NCBI GenBank assembly: GCA_964059195.1
Contig: CAXKWD010000001.1
Coordinates: forward strand, 158,460,532 to 158,524,531
Direction of reading: 5' to 3'
Source of the DNA: Ectobius pallidus
Taxonomy: Eukaryota > Arthropoda > Insecta > Blattodea > Ectobiidae
DNA length: 64,000 nucleotides
Positions 12,036-23,402 of the stretch are shown piece after piece. The notes beneath the pieces are model-generated. The model saw only the letters and a list, made by a program, of their open reading frames with translations, was not told where the DNA came from and did no database searches. Numbering within the stretch: the stretch's first letter is position 1; every line of letters starts with the position of its first letter. The translations under genes and the position numbers were made by a program.

Positions 12036-12557
12036 ATATAGAACTTATGTATATTAGCCACTCAATATAGCTTTACTTTCTTAGGTCTTGATGATTCTAC
12101 ATTGAAAATACGTTACACTAACCGCACTTAGCAAAGTGCAAGTACATTTATTACAAGAAAGACAATAACTTGGCGAGGAATTTCCCCCATATAATTTGAT
12201 AAACCTGGCTGCACAATGGAGTTTGAGGTTAGCACGTGCTTCTATTGTAATACACTTCTTTCATGTTAATGAAAAAGTTTTCCATTGTGACAGGCACCAA
12301 GTTTCCTACTAATTAAATCCAGTTAGCCCTGAATTATTCAACAAGACGTTATCTATAATTCTGCTTAAATTACTGGGGAAACGGAATTCTGTCTTTCTTT
12401 ACTTTTATCTTTCTTGTCGGTGCTCTTACTTCATTAAAATCGCACTGAAACATTAACACTATTTTAATTATAAATTTTCCCTATGCTTTACAACAGAGAT
12501 TTGCATTGTATTATTTAGATGCATAAGACATTCGTCCATTCTATAACTTCGGAAAGT
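12036..12557. other. No gene recognised
   Basis: No feature seen. Confidence 0.45.
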
Positions 12558-12722
12558 ACAGTCAGACTGAAAAATTCAGTGCTATAGCCGAGACTTGAAC
12601 CACAGATGTTCAGCTCCCCGTGCCGCTGCTCTGCCACTTAAACTACCATGGTAACAATTTGGACTCACACCTGTGGTTCAAATCGTGGCTGTGGCATTGA
12701 ACTTTTCAGTCTGAATCTACCT
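12558..12722. repeat. Inverted pair of tRNA-like SINE heads
   Basis: The left arm (12564-12612) reads as a tRNA-like promoter on the minus strand with B box GGTTCAAGTCT. The right arm (12667-12720) contains the same block on the plus strand with GGTTCAAATCG. The arms share ~45-50 bases in inverted orientation (cagactgaaaaattcag ... gaacttttcagtctg) around a ~55-base centre that includes a decayed A box. The transcript could fold back on itself. Confidence 0.55.
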
Positions 12723-14784
12723 TTCCAGCTTAGCCTGCACATAGCCAAGGAAAAATAATTACCATTCCCTTCTATAACTTAGCCCATGTGGATCATTGTA
12801 TAAGATGAGGTCTAAAGGGGACTATAGATAGTTTGGAATGGGTGTACGTATACACAAATCAGTGTAAGATTAATAAAGTAAACAGCTTTGCTTTAAACCA
12901 TAAATTTTCATCCGCATGCAGTTCAAGTGGACGCTTAATATGTTGGGAATGGGGACACGTTATTTTGTGTTGACTATTCCTGTTGACTATACTATGCCTG
13001 GTAGACAACACGTGTAAAGAAAATACATTGTTGTTTTAAGGTATACAGCTTGTAATTTGAAATGTCATAAATATCAGATACATTCGTAAAGAAACATAAT
13101 GATACAAACTATGAAAATAGGCTACAAAAATATATTTTTGCTTCGAATCATTCTTCACAGTTCTGTTACTCAGTGTCCTCTATTACCACTTCTGTGTTTT
13201 CCCCGGCTAGGCAACTATCGCAAATAATTTTGGGCATGTTTACTCAAATAAAGGGGAATGTTGCATTTCCCATATATGTTGTTGCAGTTTTTTTCTTTCT
13301 TTGTTGTACGGTTTACATCGTTTCCTTTTCATTGTGGATGGCGATGAATTTCGCAAGTCATCAGATTTGGGTTCTACAGGTTTATATTTTGACAGAAAGC
13401 CGTTGAAATCACTGGATAAGTTTGAACAAATATCAAATTTGTCATTCTTCACAGCTATTATGTGTCAGCGGGAAACGAGAAGCGCCGTTGTAATGCATTT
13501 GACGAAAAAAAAAAAAAAGCTTTAAATATAGGCGCTAGAGGTCTGATTGACCTGGGCGTCGCACAATTGCTGATTAGTCATTCTTGCAGCCAAACAATTA
13601 AACATAAGATTGTCGCTGCAGCAAACAATGGCGTAAGCTGTAAAAAAATCCTATAGGCTACAAATACACTGTAGATTTACTTGCATGCAAAGAGAAGTCC
13701 TGAGAGATGAAATTCCAACACACCGACGACGATCACAGGCCTAAAGTCCTTAAATATTATTCATTAACACTCTTTATAGAGACAGCTATGCAGAATTTCT
13801 CCCACCTCTACTGTAAAATGCTTGTGTGATGTGGCAAAACACAAGGATACGTAAAACTCAGAAATGAACTTTTGTTTCTGTAGCCCTTGTCATTCTCTTG
13901 GAATCAACCATGTGCGCTCTTCCATATTAGCATCATATTAATTTGATTAACCAGTCTATAGCAACTAAATCTGTTCGTTCGTGAATCTGTGCTACATTCA
14001 TTTTATTACTTGCTATCTCCTAGTTATGCTCGAAGAAACTACTTCAGGTAAATTTCTGAGGTAACGAAACTGAGTTTATTAGGAGAGTTGGATTACGAAG
14101 ACTCGCATCAAAAGCTGGCAAGCTTCATAGCAACTCAATCTTCACAGGGACGCCAACTTCCCGGAACTAACTGGGTTGCCAATCTTGCGGAACGAAATGC
14201 AACCGCTCCTCTGGCGAGAGTATTATTACGTAAAGAAGACAACGCCAAACCTCTGACTAGTCAGACGTGAAGTCACAATCTGACAATACGGCGAGTTAGT
14301 TAGCTTTCCACACAGATGCAGTAGAGCATGTCTCTCTATATTATATAAAGTGTGTAATTAATAACTCAAAACCGGCGTTTTGGACATTATTTGAATTTCT
14401 GAGATCACATTAAATATAAGCAAAGCTCATCAGATCATACTAGACTGAATCCAGGTCACCTCTCCACTGTAGAATTTAAGATAAAAGGTGATAAAGTCGT
14501 ATTTGGGATCATTAGATTCTACCCCCGTACTTCCTTGGATAGTTAGTAGTGGTTCTGTATTCAGTATGATAGAAGTTGTCAAGATGAATTAAAACAATAG
14601 AAATAAATAACTAATTATATAATTTCATCAGTTATAGGGTTGAAACTCTATTCCTGATGCAGAAAGAACTAAGTTTACTCTTCTCATTTTGTGACGCAGT
14701 TTTGAGTCCCTTAAATAAAATTGTTCTCACATTTTGGATGGAAGTAAATAAATCTATGTTGTTCCCTTCCGCATTCCTTTTACA
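12723..14784. other. No gene recognised
   Basis: Several overlapping short frames (13173-13656) lack any recognisable motif, and one runs through a 14-base A tract. Nothing here supports a gene. Confidence 0.4.
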
Positions 14785-15125
14785 ACCAGAATAGTACATT
14801 ATTCAACGAGTCTATAATGACATTTATTAAGATAAAAGTATGATTATAAAACGAGCAAAGGGAGTTTCGTAATTTTTATACAATTATAGGCAAGTTCCAT
14901 ACAATTGTTTTTGTTCGACAACTGTTAAAGTTTTGTGATTTTAGATTCACTCCAAACAAATGGGCATGCTGCCCTTCGCAATCAGCAGTTCTCGTAGTTC
15001 TTGCACGTCTATGTTATGCATACTCTATGTCGGAATGTGAAGCGGCAAAATCCAAGATTCGTGTTTAGTGTAGTGAAAAATCGTATGAATTCTCAAATAA
15101 TATTTTGAACATTAAATATTATCAT
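14785..15125 (+). repeat. Repeat family D, truncated copy at 14.8 kb
   Basis: Begins 'agtacattattcaacgag', then 'aaaacgagcaaaggg', 'ataggcaagttcca', 'agattcactccaaacaaa' and 'gggcatgctgcccttcgcaat', matching 37028-37240 closely, then fades out near 15.1 kb. Confidence 0.6.
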
Positions 15126-16652
15126 CGTAGTTCTAATAAATATAACTGAGCCTCGTGGTAAGAAGAGGAGTATTTTATATGATTGAAATATCGCGTGAAC
15201 TTTTTTTCTAGAGATTACAACTTGACTTTTTTTACGGATACTTTAGAGTACTTAGGTACACGGAAACTTTCCGATGTTTCTGGTTTCTTCTAGTGTTTTT
15301 TTTTCTTTATTTAATGATGGCAATGAATCTCCTCATTTGTGTTTCACACCAGGCCTGGATGAGCCGATCTCTTATTGATTTGAGTTAAAGTCCGAATAAC
15401 GCTCAAGCAGATGTGAGCAATGAAAGGGGCTGGAAACCGTCACAACGAATGGTGTGACCAGCTCTTGGATGAGTCCCACTCTGTATTGGTGTACTATCAA
15501 ATGTGTGTCACTTAAATATTAACTTATGAACGCAGGTCGATTTCAGATTCAGGGGAAGAATTTGGGAAACAAAACAAACATTTGGTAGAGGGTTAGGTGA
15601 AATTGCTTTTTAAATAGTGTGCTCTATAATACCCAACATACTGTAATTTGAAGTGAACAAAGGACATGGATGGCAAACTGAAAGTTATTTCCCTTATAGA
15701 ATAATGTTAAGATTAATCTGAAATCATTAGGCCTATGTTCTCTCAACGAATCCGTGTACTCAAGCTTACGTTCATTAAGTAGGACAAATGGGATAGAATA
15801 TCTTGAGAAAAGTCAAGGAAAATACATATTTGTAGTAGTATATAATATCTGAAAATTCATTTTCTGACAGAAATGGTTTAGCACATAGTATGAAAGTGGG
15901 CATAGAGGCTTCAGAAGTGGAAATTCCAGTCACTTCATTATTCCAGAGAGTATTAATTCCAAGAGGCATGTGTCGTAATGACCACTTTTCCCACAAAGTG
16001 ATATTATGAAGGTAATGCCGTAAAGAGGGAACAGCAGATGAAAAAAACAGTGAGGTGGTGGTGTTGATTGTGATGTGATCTTGGTCAGCAAAAACACGCA
16101 GCAGAGCTGGAATTGAAACTGTCAGAACAGACTACTCATGACAGACGGAATTAAGTTAAGTAGGAAGCAAAAACGTGTTATGTCCACTGCAAACTACATT
16201 ACCGCTGGCAAGGATGAGAACGTGTTCCTTAACTCTTCTATGTACTCGTACTTGGAGGATATAAATCACTGTAGCACGTTGATAGCACTTTCGGGAAAAG
16301 TAATTACAACACAAACCATAGTATGTTCCTCGTGTTCCTCGTGTTTACTTACACAGAACGAGGTGGATTCACTTTCTGCAGGTCCTGAACTCCGATCTCA
16401 GGGTAGGTGAATCCGAGTGAGATTTCCCTAATTGCAAAGGCAAATATACAATTGGACTCCAATTAGCAAATATCCAATAAATAGTAATTTATTGCATATT
16501 TATTTAATTAGGGTTAACTATGTGTAATGAGAGAAAATAATCCCTAAATAAATTACCCCAAATAGGTTAGCCTAATTATATAAACAAATATGTGAATAAC
16601 TAGATAAATAATTAAAACATTTCATATTGAACATTAACTAGGTAACATGGTA
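15126..16652. other. No gene recognised
   Basis: Mostly AT-rich. A slightly less AT-rich patch (15330-15480) shows no motif I recognise. Confidence 0.4.
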
Positions 16653-16929
16653 GTCTAAACCAGTGGTTCACAAACTATGGGTCGCGACCCACTGGTGGGT
16701 CGCGGGAGTAATTTCGGTGGGTCGCGAAAAGGGCGGGGAAAACTTGTTTTCAATATAAGGAATAAAAGGCATTTGAACACAATACAACTATTGAAAGGCA
16801 TCTGAAAAAAATTTCTGTACTTTATATAGCCTATATTGGTTATCGTTATGTAGTAGTGGGTCGCGAAAAAGAAATTCTAGGTGAAGGTGGGTCCCAGGAC
16901 AAAAAAGTTTGGGAACCGCTGGTCTAAAC
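16653..16929. mobile_element. hAT-type MITE with exact 8-bp target duplication
   Basis: The element occupies 16661-16921 (261 bp). It starts CAGTGGTTCACAAACT and ends AGTTTGGGAACCGCTG; the terminal inverted repeat is CAGYGGTTC. It is flanked on both sides by GTCTAAAC (16653-16660 and 16922-16929). An 8-bp duplication and CAG...CTG ends define the hAT superfamily. Internally it repeats 'gtgggtcgcg' several times. Far too short to encode a transposase, so it is mobilised in trans. The intact duplication suggests modest age. Confidence 0.9.
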
Positions 16930-17682
16930 GTAGGGCACGTAAAATAAGTTCTAGCAAGTAATAAACTGTTGGTAATCGTCATGAAGGTTATATGAGCTGT
17001 AGAGAACATGTCCTGAAATTGTTAACTAAGGAATTTCTTTTTAAAAAAATGATTATGCTATGTGAAGAAATATACTATTTTAATGCAAAATAGCATGGTT
17101 GAATCCCTTGGAAACTCATTTCGATTTATTTTACTTTTAAAATAAAATGTCCTTCAAAATAAATAAAAAGAGAGAGAGAGAGAGAAAGAGGGAAAGGGGA
17201 GGGAAGAACATATAATGTATGCAGTTGAAACTTTCGCATGCGCTTTCTTGCGTTTCTGAGAAAACGAAACATGATTACATAACATGCCTGAAAAGTCGTG
17301 TTGAGAAATAGGAAAGATTATAAGAAGAATGAGGGCGTATAAGCAAGGCAAAAAATGTCAGTTTAATTGTTTTGCCTACTGTTAAATTTCCTATGTATAT
17401 AATAATAAAATTCCGCAATTTTTAAACTACTGTGAAACTTCGGGATTCAGTGATTTTTAGGTTTATTTTTATATCTCTTTCCACCGTTAAACCGTGGATT
17501 TTTCCTAGGATTCATCACACTTTCTCTATATTCTTACGGCACAGCTACGGAAGAAACCAAGAATTTGAAGAGGAAAGTTAGTGTTTCAATTTATATAATA
17601 TTACGTGAGATATATGTATTAACATTGAAAATGACAGTGTTCTCAGTTCAAGTTTCCCAATTCCACAAGATTATATGCGGTA
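16930..17682. other. No gene recognised; (AG)n tract
   Basis: The only structure is a purine-rich tract of AG/GGA repeats at 17168-17206. Confidence 0.45.
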
Positions 17683-18080
17683 CTTACTTAATTACTTACT
17701 TGCTCAATGGCAATAGACAATTCCTAAGCAAGCTAAGGAATATTATCTACTTTATGGAACCCGGAGGTTCATTGTCGCGCTTACCTGAGCCCGCCATTCA
17801 ACTCTATTCTGAGCTAAATCCATCCAACCAACCCTCGAAAATCTTATATCCCTTAGATCTATCCTAATATTGTCCTCTCACCTACGTCTAGGTCTTCCAA
17901 TTGGTCTCTTCCCTTCGGGTCTCCCAGTCAATACTTTTTAGATATGTCTTCCCTCCTCCATGCGCCCAACATGTCCAATCCATTTCACCCTCCATGATTT
18001 AATTACCCTTATTTATTCGGCGAAGCTTGCCATTAGGCAGTTTCCTCCATTCCCCGTTTTCTTCTCTTAGGTCCAAACAT
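17683..18080 (-). pseudogene. LINE C-terminal fragment with tail
   Basis: On the minus strand the frame reads REENGEWRKLPNGKLRRI, then after a frameshift SWRVKWIGHVGRMEEGRH, a stop, KVLTGRPEGKRPIGRPRRR, another stop, and DLAQNRVEWRAQV to a final stop near 17752. The W(A/I)GHV(A/G)RMEEGR and GRPRRRW pattern is the post-RT region of a widespread insect LINE family. Downstream on the minus strand is a run of AAGT-type repeats (17683-17702), likely the element's 3' tail. Two internal stops and a frameshift show it is dead. Confidence 0.8.
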
Positions 18081-19149
18081 TCTCCTAAGCTACCTTTTTT
18101 AAATTGTATTTATTTTATTTATTTAATACAAATAATTACGAATACAGATACAAATATTATAAACATAATTATTACAATTACAAGATGGAGTATTGTTTAC
18201 CCCGCATGAACATAGCTCGTGTTCGGGGTCAGTTCAGTCATACTAAATTATATAACAATTTTTACATAATTTATGTAACAAGCAGCCCAACTAGGCCTAT
18301 TAAAAAACAAGTAGGCCTATGTTAGTGAACAGGTAGAAAATTTGTAAGCCAAATTTGTACCTGTTTTCGAACACTCTCAGATTAGGCCTATGTTCTTTCC
18401 GAAGAGAAAGGGACATTATTTGAAATTCTATTCTTGAAATTGGTTTTGGCCCCCGTTGAACCAGAAAAACAAATTAACCTAAGATAACAGGAATTTCTTC
18501 AATGAGATGTTAGGTTCGATATGGATATTTTCATGTTTGTAAGTCAAATAATTCACATATCGTAGAGACGTTTAAACGCTGAAGAGTAAAGCTGGAATGA
18601 AGGGTAACAGATAGGAGGTGAGATTGTTCGCGGGTTCTCACGTATGCACATGTTGAAGTGGATCTGCTGGACGCAATTGTGGCCACGCGAGTGATGTGAG
18701 GAAATGAAAGATTAACGAGAGCGAGGAGAAAGTAGGGAGACAGAGATTAAGATGAAATATTAGAGACAGCGAATGTGCGAGGCTGGTGTACGGGTGTCCA
18801 AACTACACAGATTCAGAACCAAACGTTCTGTCTGGTGCTTAACATATAGGCCTGTGCACTTACATCAGTCTGATGTTTGACATTATAAATAAACCTATAA
18901 AAGAAATTAATATTTCAATACTTCTCGCTATGAGAAAAAAATTATAACTAGGTCTCCGATGTTGAAATGTCATTTTTTTTTTCTGAGATATCAGTACATC
19001 ATAGACAATATAGGATGTAGAATAAATTCATCTCACCTCAAAACGAACAAAATCAGCTTACTTTTATTTTGCATTATTTGTCACTTTTCGGCATTTTATT
19101 CTCTACTGGTCATTTTTTAGGAAATTTTCATTCTTTCGTGATATTTTCC
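18081..19149. other. No gene recognised
   Basis: AT-rich; contains a stretch of imperfect ATA/ATTAC repeats (18100-18185). No coding signal. Confidence 0.45.
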
Positions 19150-19691
19150 TTATTTTGTCTTCAGGATTATTCCAACATTACAGTCAAAGCGATCTCATAA
19201 TTACCTTTCTTCCTACCATAACTTGGGCACGCGCTCTCAGCTTGACCCCTTACTATCCATGCCTCTTTACAGAACTACACATTATTCGAATTCGTTTACA
19301 ACAACAGCTATTCGTCACTGGAATTCACTGCCTAGCCATCTCAGGAGCTGCCAAACGACTTCACAGTTCAAGCGCCATTTAATAAATTTAGTATACAATA
19401 ACATTTAGGAATTGATGCTAATTAGTAATATATTTTAATTTTCATTATATTTTGTAATAACTAAGAATGTATTTGTTTAGACTTTCATCATTTTTTTTTC
19501 TTTATTTTTAGTCATTTGTATTACTTATGTTCTATTTTTTTTTTCTTTGTATTTAATGTTCGTTTCTTGTATTCATGTATATCAGTTCTATGTTTTATTA
19601 TTAATCATTATTATTATTATTATCATTATGTATTTCATGTTTTTGCCCTGGCTGAGTGGTAGAGAAGGCCTTATGGCCTTAACTCCGCCAG

Positions 19692-19730
<39 letters not shown>

Positions 19731-19732
19731 CC
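19150..19732 (+). pseudogene. CR1/L2-like LINE 3' end
   Basis: A frame to a stop at 19406-19408 reads HNLGTRSQLDPLLSMPLYRT, then AIRHWNSLPSHLRSCQTTSQ, then FKRHLINLV. The (H)NTRS...WN(S)LP..LR....FK..L pattern is the last ~60 residues of CR1/L2/Jockey-like reverse transcriptases. The 3' UTR runs to a conserved terminal block (ggccttatggccttaactc, then cgccaggttaaataaataa) and an (AAAT)n tail at 19697-19730. The same terminal block recurs at 58985-59040 and, inverted, at 60699-60760. 5'-truncated copy. Confidence 0.8.
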
Positions 19733-19799
19733 TTAGCTATGAGATATTCTTTAATAAATATAGCAAACATAACAATAGTAATAGAAAACATAATAATAA

Positions 19800-19956
19800 A
19801 AGTATTATTATTATTTTTGCTCGACTATACTATAATACGCTTATTACGTGTGACGTAACGGTATCATAAAGATATCCATAACGATACCGATTTACATTAT
19901 GGCATCGGTGTGGTATCGATTATTATCGAACACGGAACGATCATGAAACATTTAGA
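19800..19956 (-). repeat. Repeat family D, left half of interrupted copy
   Basis: On the minus strand this gives the 3' part of family D (tcgttccgtgttcgataata, then ataccgttacgtcaca and ...ttatagtatagtcgagca). It stops at 19956 where the foldback element begins, and the rest resumes at 22864. Confidence 0.65.
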
Positions 19957-22859
19957 CTACTGTCGGGGAAAAAAACATAGAGACTCGAGTTTGAAGTCTA
20001 ATATCTCAAGAATGGCTCATCCGATTAAGTTAAAATAAAGTTTAAACTGAAGCTATTTTAAAGCCATTTTATCTGATATCAATACAAAAATTTTCGGTCA
20101 AGCGATAAAAATGTTAGGGATAAATATCCGTCAAAAGTACCGGTTTTCTTAAAGGTCCGGACTAAAAGTAAAGTTTAAACTTTTATTGTAAAAAAACCGC
20201 TAGTGCAATCGTTTTCAAATTTTAATAGGGCACGCACAGGTTTCTTTTAAACATAATCCTTGAATTTCATAATTTTATTTTGATTATTTTTTATGTTGTT
20301 GTCAATTTTCCGAACCTCTGCTAAAACCACTGTTTAAAGCCTAAAAATATAGTTCAAATCACCAATGTGATTGTCATTATTCAATTAATACTAATCAAAT
20401 ATAGTTTTAAACATTCCAAAGCAGTTGTTTTTAAAATTGATTTTTATTTGTCAACAAGTTTTAATCCCACGGCAGACATGAGACCACCGCTTCTCTGGCG
20501 AGCGGTTCGGGTGGGAGATGGCGCGACGTTGCCTAGTTAGAATTTATCTTCGCGCGCGATACTTATAGCCTACGTTGTTATTATTAGGGACCGGATTCTT
20601 AGGTTTTTACCTACTTTTTCTCTTACTACCAATACCAGAAACGCTCTCACACTTTCTCGAGGCATGTCCATAGGTTTCATACACATTAATTTTGTAATAG
20701 CCTACCTAAAAACACCTAAATGGTACATGGAAACCTAAAATAACCTAATTTATTCCTAAATCTGCTTGAAAAATCGATAATTTACACAGACATACAAAAA
20801 ATCCTCTTGTTACAAGTAAAACCACCTTTCGTAGGCTTATTATTATTCTTCTTCAACGCATTGGTGTCTGGAATGGACAAAGACAAGAGAAAAGGGGTTG
20901 AAGTAATATCACTAGCGTATTCTTTTTAAATAACAACCAGTTTCACATTATCCTCAGCCAACCATAAAGCATATTTTATTAATCCAATTAGAAGCATTGG
21001 GTTCGAATCCTGAAAAGGCTAGCGTTTAATAGATAGGCTACAGTGGGAATTAACTATTTTGGCCTCTTGCGCTTAACTTCTCCGGGGTTTTGAGGTTCAT
21101 TTTTATTGGACAGGTGAAATGCGAGCAGAAGCCTCATTTGCGGTGCTGCATTTGATTGTTTAGGCTTTCTTACTTAAAATTCAGCAAATTTGGTTGAACT
21201 TTTCAGTTAATTTTTATAAGTAATATATGTGTGGAATTCTATGTAGCATTTTGAAGGTTCATTAAATCTATTATTGTAACCAAAAACGATAACTTGGAAA
21301 AAAAAACAAAAAATCAATTAATGAAAACCCTAAAAAGTGTTTTATAAAACCTAAAAATCCAATTCCTAGTTATTATATCAGGATACAATAATGTAAAACA
21401 CACCAACAAGAAAAGATACATTACGTTATTGTATCCTGATATAATAACTAGGAATTGGATTTTTAGGTTTTATAAAACACTTTTTAGGGTTTTCATTAAT
21501 TGATTTTTTGTTTTTTTTCCAAGTTATCGTTTTTGGTTACAATAATAGATTTAATGAACCTTCAAAATGCTACATAGAATTCCACACATATATTACTTAT
21601 AAAAATTAACTGAAAAGTTCAACCAAATTTGCTGAATTTTAAGTAAGAAAGCCTAAACAATCAAATGCAGCACCGCAAATGAGGCTTCTGCTCGCATTTC
21701 ACCTGTCCAATAAAAATGAACCTCAAAACCCCGGAGAAGTTAAGCGCAAGAGGCCAAAATAGTTAATTCCCACTGTAGCCTATCTATTAAACGCTAGCCT
21801 TTTCAGGATTCGAACCCAATGCTTCTAATTGGATTAATAAAATATGCTTTATGGTTGGCTGAGGATAATGTGAAACTGGTTGTTATTTAAAAAGAATACG
21901 CTAGTGATATTACTTCAACCCCTTTTCTCTTGTCTTTGTCCATTCCAGACACCAATGCGTTGAAGAAGAATAATAATAAGCCTACGAAAGGTGGTTTTAC
22001 TTGTAACAAGAGGATTTTTTGTATGTCTGTGTAAATTATCGATTTTTCAAGCAGATTTAGGAATAAATTAGGTTATTTTAGGTTTCCATGTACCATTTAG
22101 GTGTTTTTAGGTAGGCTATTACAAAATTAATGTGTATGAATCCTATGGACATGCCTCGAGAAAGTGTGAGAGCGTTTCTGGTATTGGTAGTAAGAGAAAA
22201 AGTAGGTAAAAACCTAAGAATCCGGTCCCTAATAATAACAACGTAGGCTATAAGTATCGCGCGCGAAGATAAATTCTAACTAGGCAACGTCGCGCCATCT
22301 CCCACCCGAACCGCTCGCCAGAGAAGCGGTGGTCTCATGTCTGCCGTGGGATTAAAACTTGTTGACAAATAAAAATCAATTTTAAAAACAACTGCTTTGG
22401 AATGTTTAAAACTATATTTGATTAGTATTAATTGAATAATGACAATCACATTGGTGATTTGAACTATATTTTTAGGCTTTAAACAGTGGTTTTAGCAGAG
22501 GTTCGGAAAATTGACAACAACATAAAAAATAATCAAAATAAAATTATGAAATTCAAGGATTATGTTTAAAAGAAACCTGTGCGTGCCCTATTAAAATTTG
22601 AAAACGATTGCACTAGCGGTTTTTTTACAATAAAAGTTTAAACTTTACTTTTAGTCCGGACCTTTAAGAAAACCGGTACTTTTGACGGATATTTATCCCT
22701 AACATTTTTATCGCTTGACCGAAAATTTTTGTATTGATATCAGATAAAATGGCTTTAAAATAGCTTCAGTTTAAACTTTATTTTAACTTAATCGGATGAG
22801 CCATTCTTGAGATATTAGACTTCAAACTCGAGTCTCTATGTTTTTTTCCCCGACAGTAG
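19957..22859. mobile_element. Giant foldback (palindromic) element, 2.9 kb
   Basis: Two inverted arms, about 19957-21395 and 21422-22859 (~1.44 kb each), flank a 26-base loop. Reading the arms against each other I found only two substitutions (near 20696 and 21392) and a one-base difference in an A tract (nine A versus eight T). Ends are CTACTGTCGGGG...CCCCGACAGTAG. It is flanked by TAGA on both sides (19953-19956 and 22860-22863), and removing it restores a family D repeat. No open frame of useful length. Both arms contain a B-box-like GGGTTCGAATCC (20999 and mirror). The length of the inverted repeat matches foldback-type DNA elements; the superfamily is unknown. Any read-through transcript would form a long hairpin. 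Confidence 0.85.
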
Positions 22860-23300
22860 TAGATGAAATCTCCGTGATAAATAGCCTGCTTTTAAAATGA
22901 AATCAATTCTGTTCGTGTTAATTTTAATAACATACTACAATGAATTAATTTCGTGTTGTCAAAATCCGTTTCATTCAACAGACCAAAAGGAAGCTTAGAT
23001 TTGACCGACGACATGAGCTGCCATTTCTCCTAGAAGACAAGAACTACGACAGCCATCTGATGCGAAGGTCATGTCGGGCTGGTTGCTGTTTTTTTGAGTG
23101 AATCTAGAATCCCAAAATTTAACATTCAGACTAATTATGGTCGAACAAAACCGCTTGCCTTTAATAGTAATTAAAATACTCGTAAGTTATGAAAATTATT
23201 AAACATGCGTTGCTCGTTTCATAAACTTACTCGTATCTTAATAAATGCCATTAAAGGCTTGTTGAATAAGGTACTATTATTAGTATAGTACGGTTTCAAA
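22860..23300 (-). repeat. Repeat family D, right half of interrupted copy
   Basis: Begins with TAGA and continues the family D sequence on the minus strand: attaaaattaacacgaac, 'agattcactcaaaaaaac', 'ggcaagcggttttgttcgac', 'gtaagtttatgaaacgagca'. It joins 19800-19956 once the foldback is removed. Confidence 0.65.
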
Positions 23301-23402
23301 TACATAGCTAGACGTATTAAGTATTAAGTATTAAGGCTTGTTGCATAATGTACTATTATTAGTATATTACGGTTTCAAATACATAGCTAGACGTATAAAG
23401 TC
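23254..23402. repeat. 79-bp tandem duplication
   Basis: The block 'aaggcttgttg.ataa.gtactattattagtat...' to 'catagctagacgtat' occurs twice, starting at 23254 and 23333, with a few substitutions. It sits at the outer end of family D. Confidence 0.8.

Noticed and set aside
19957..22859. The palindrome as an assembly or hairpin-read artefact
   Set aside because: Different flanks on each side, a shared TAGA, and a repeat that is restored on removal argue for a real insertion, though long reads would settle it.
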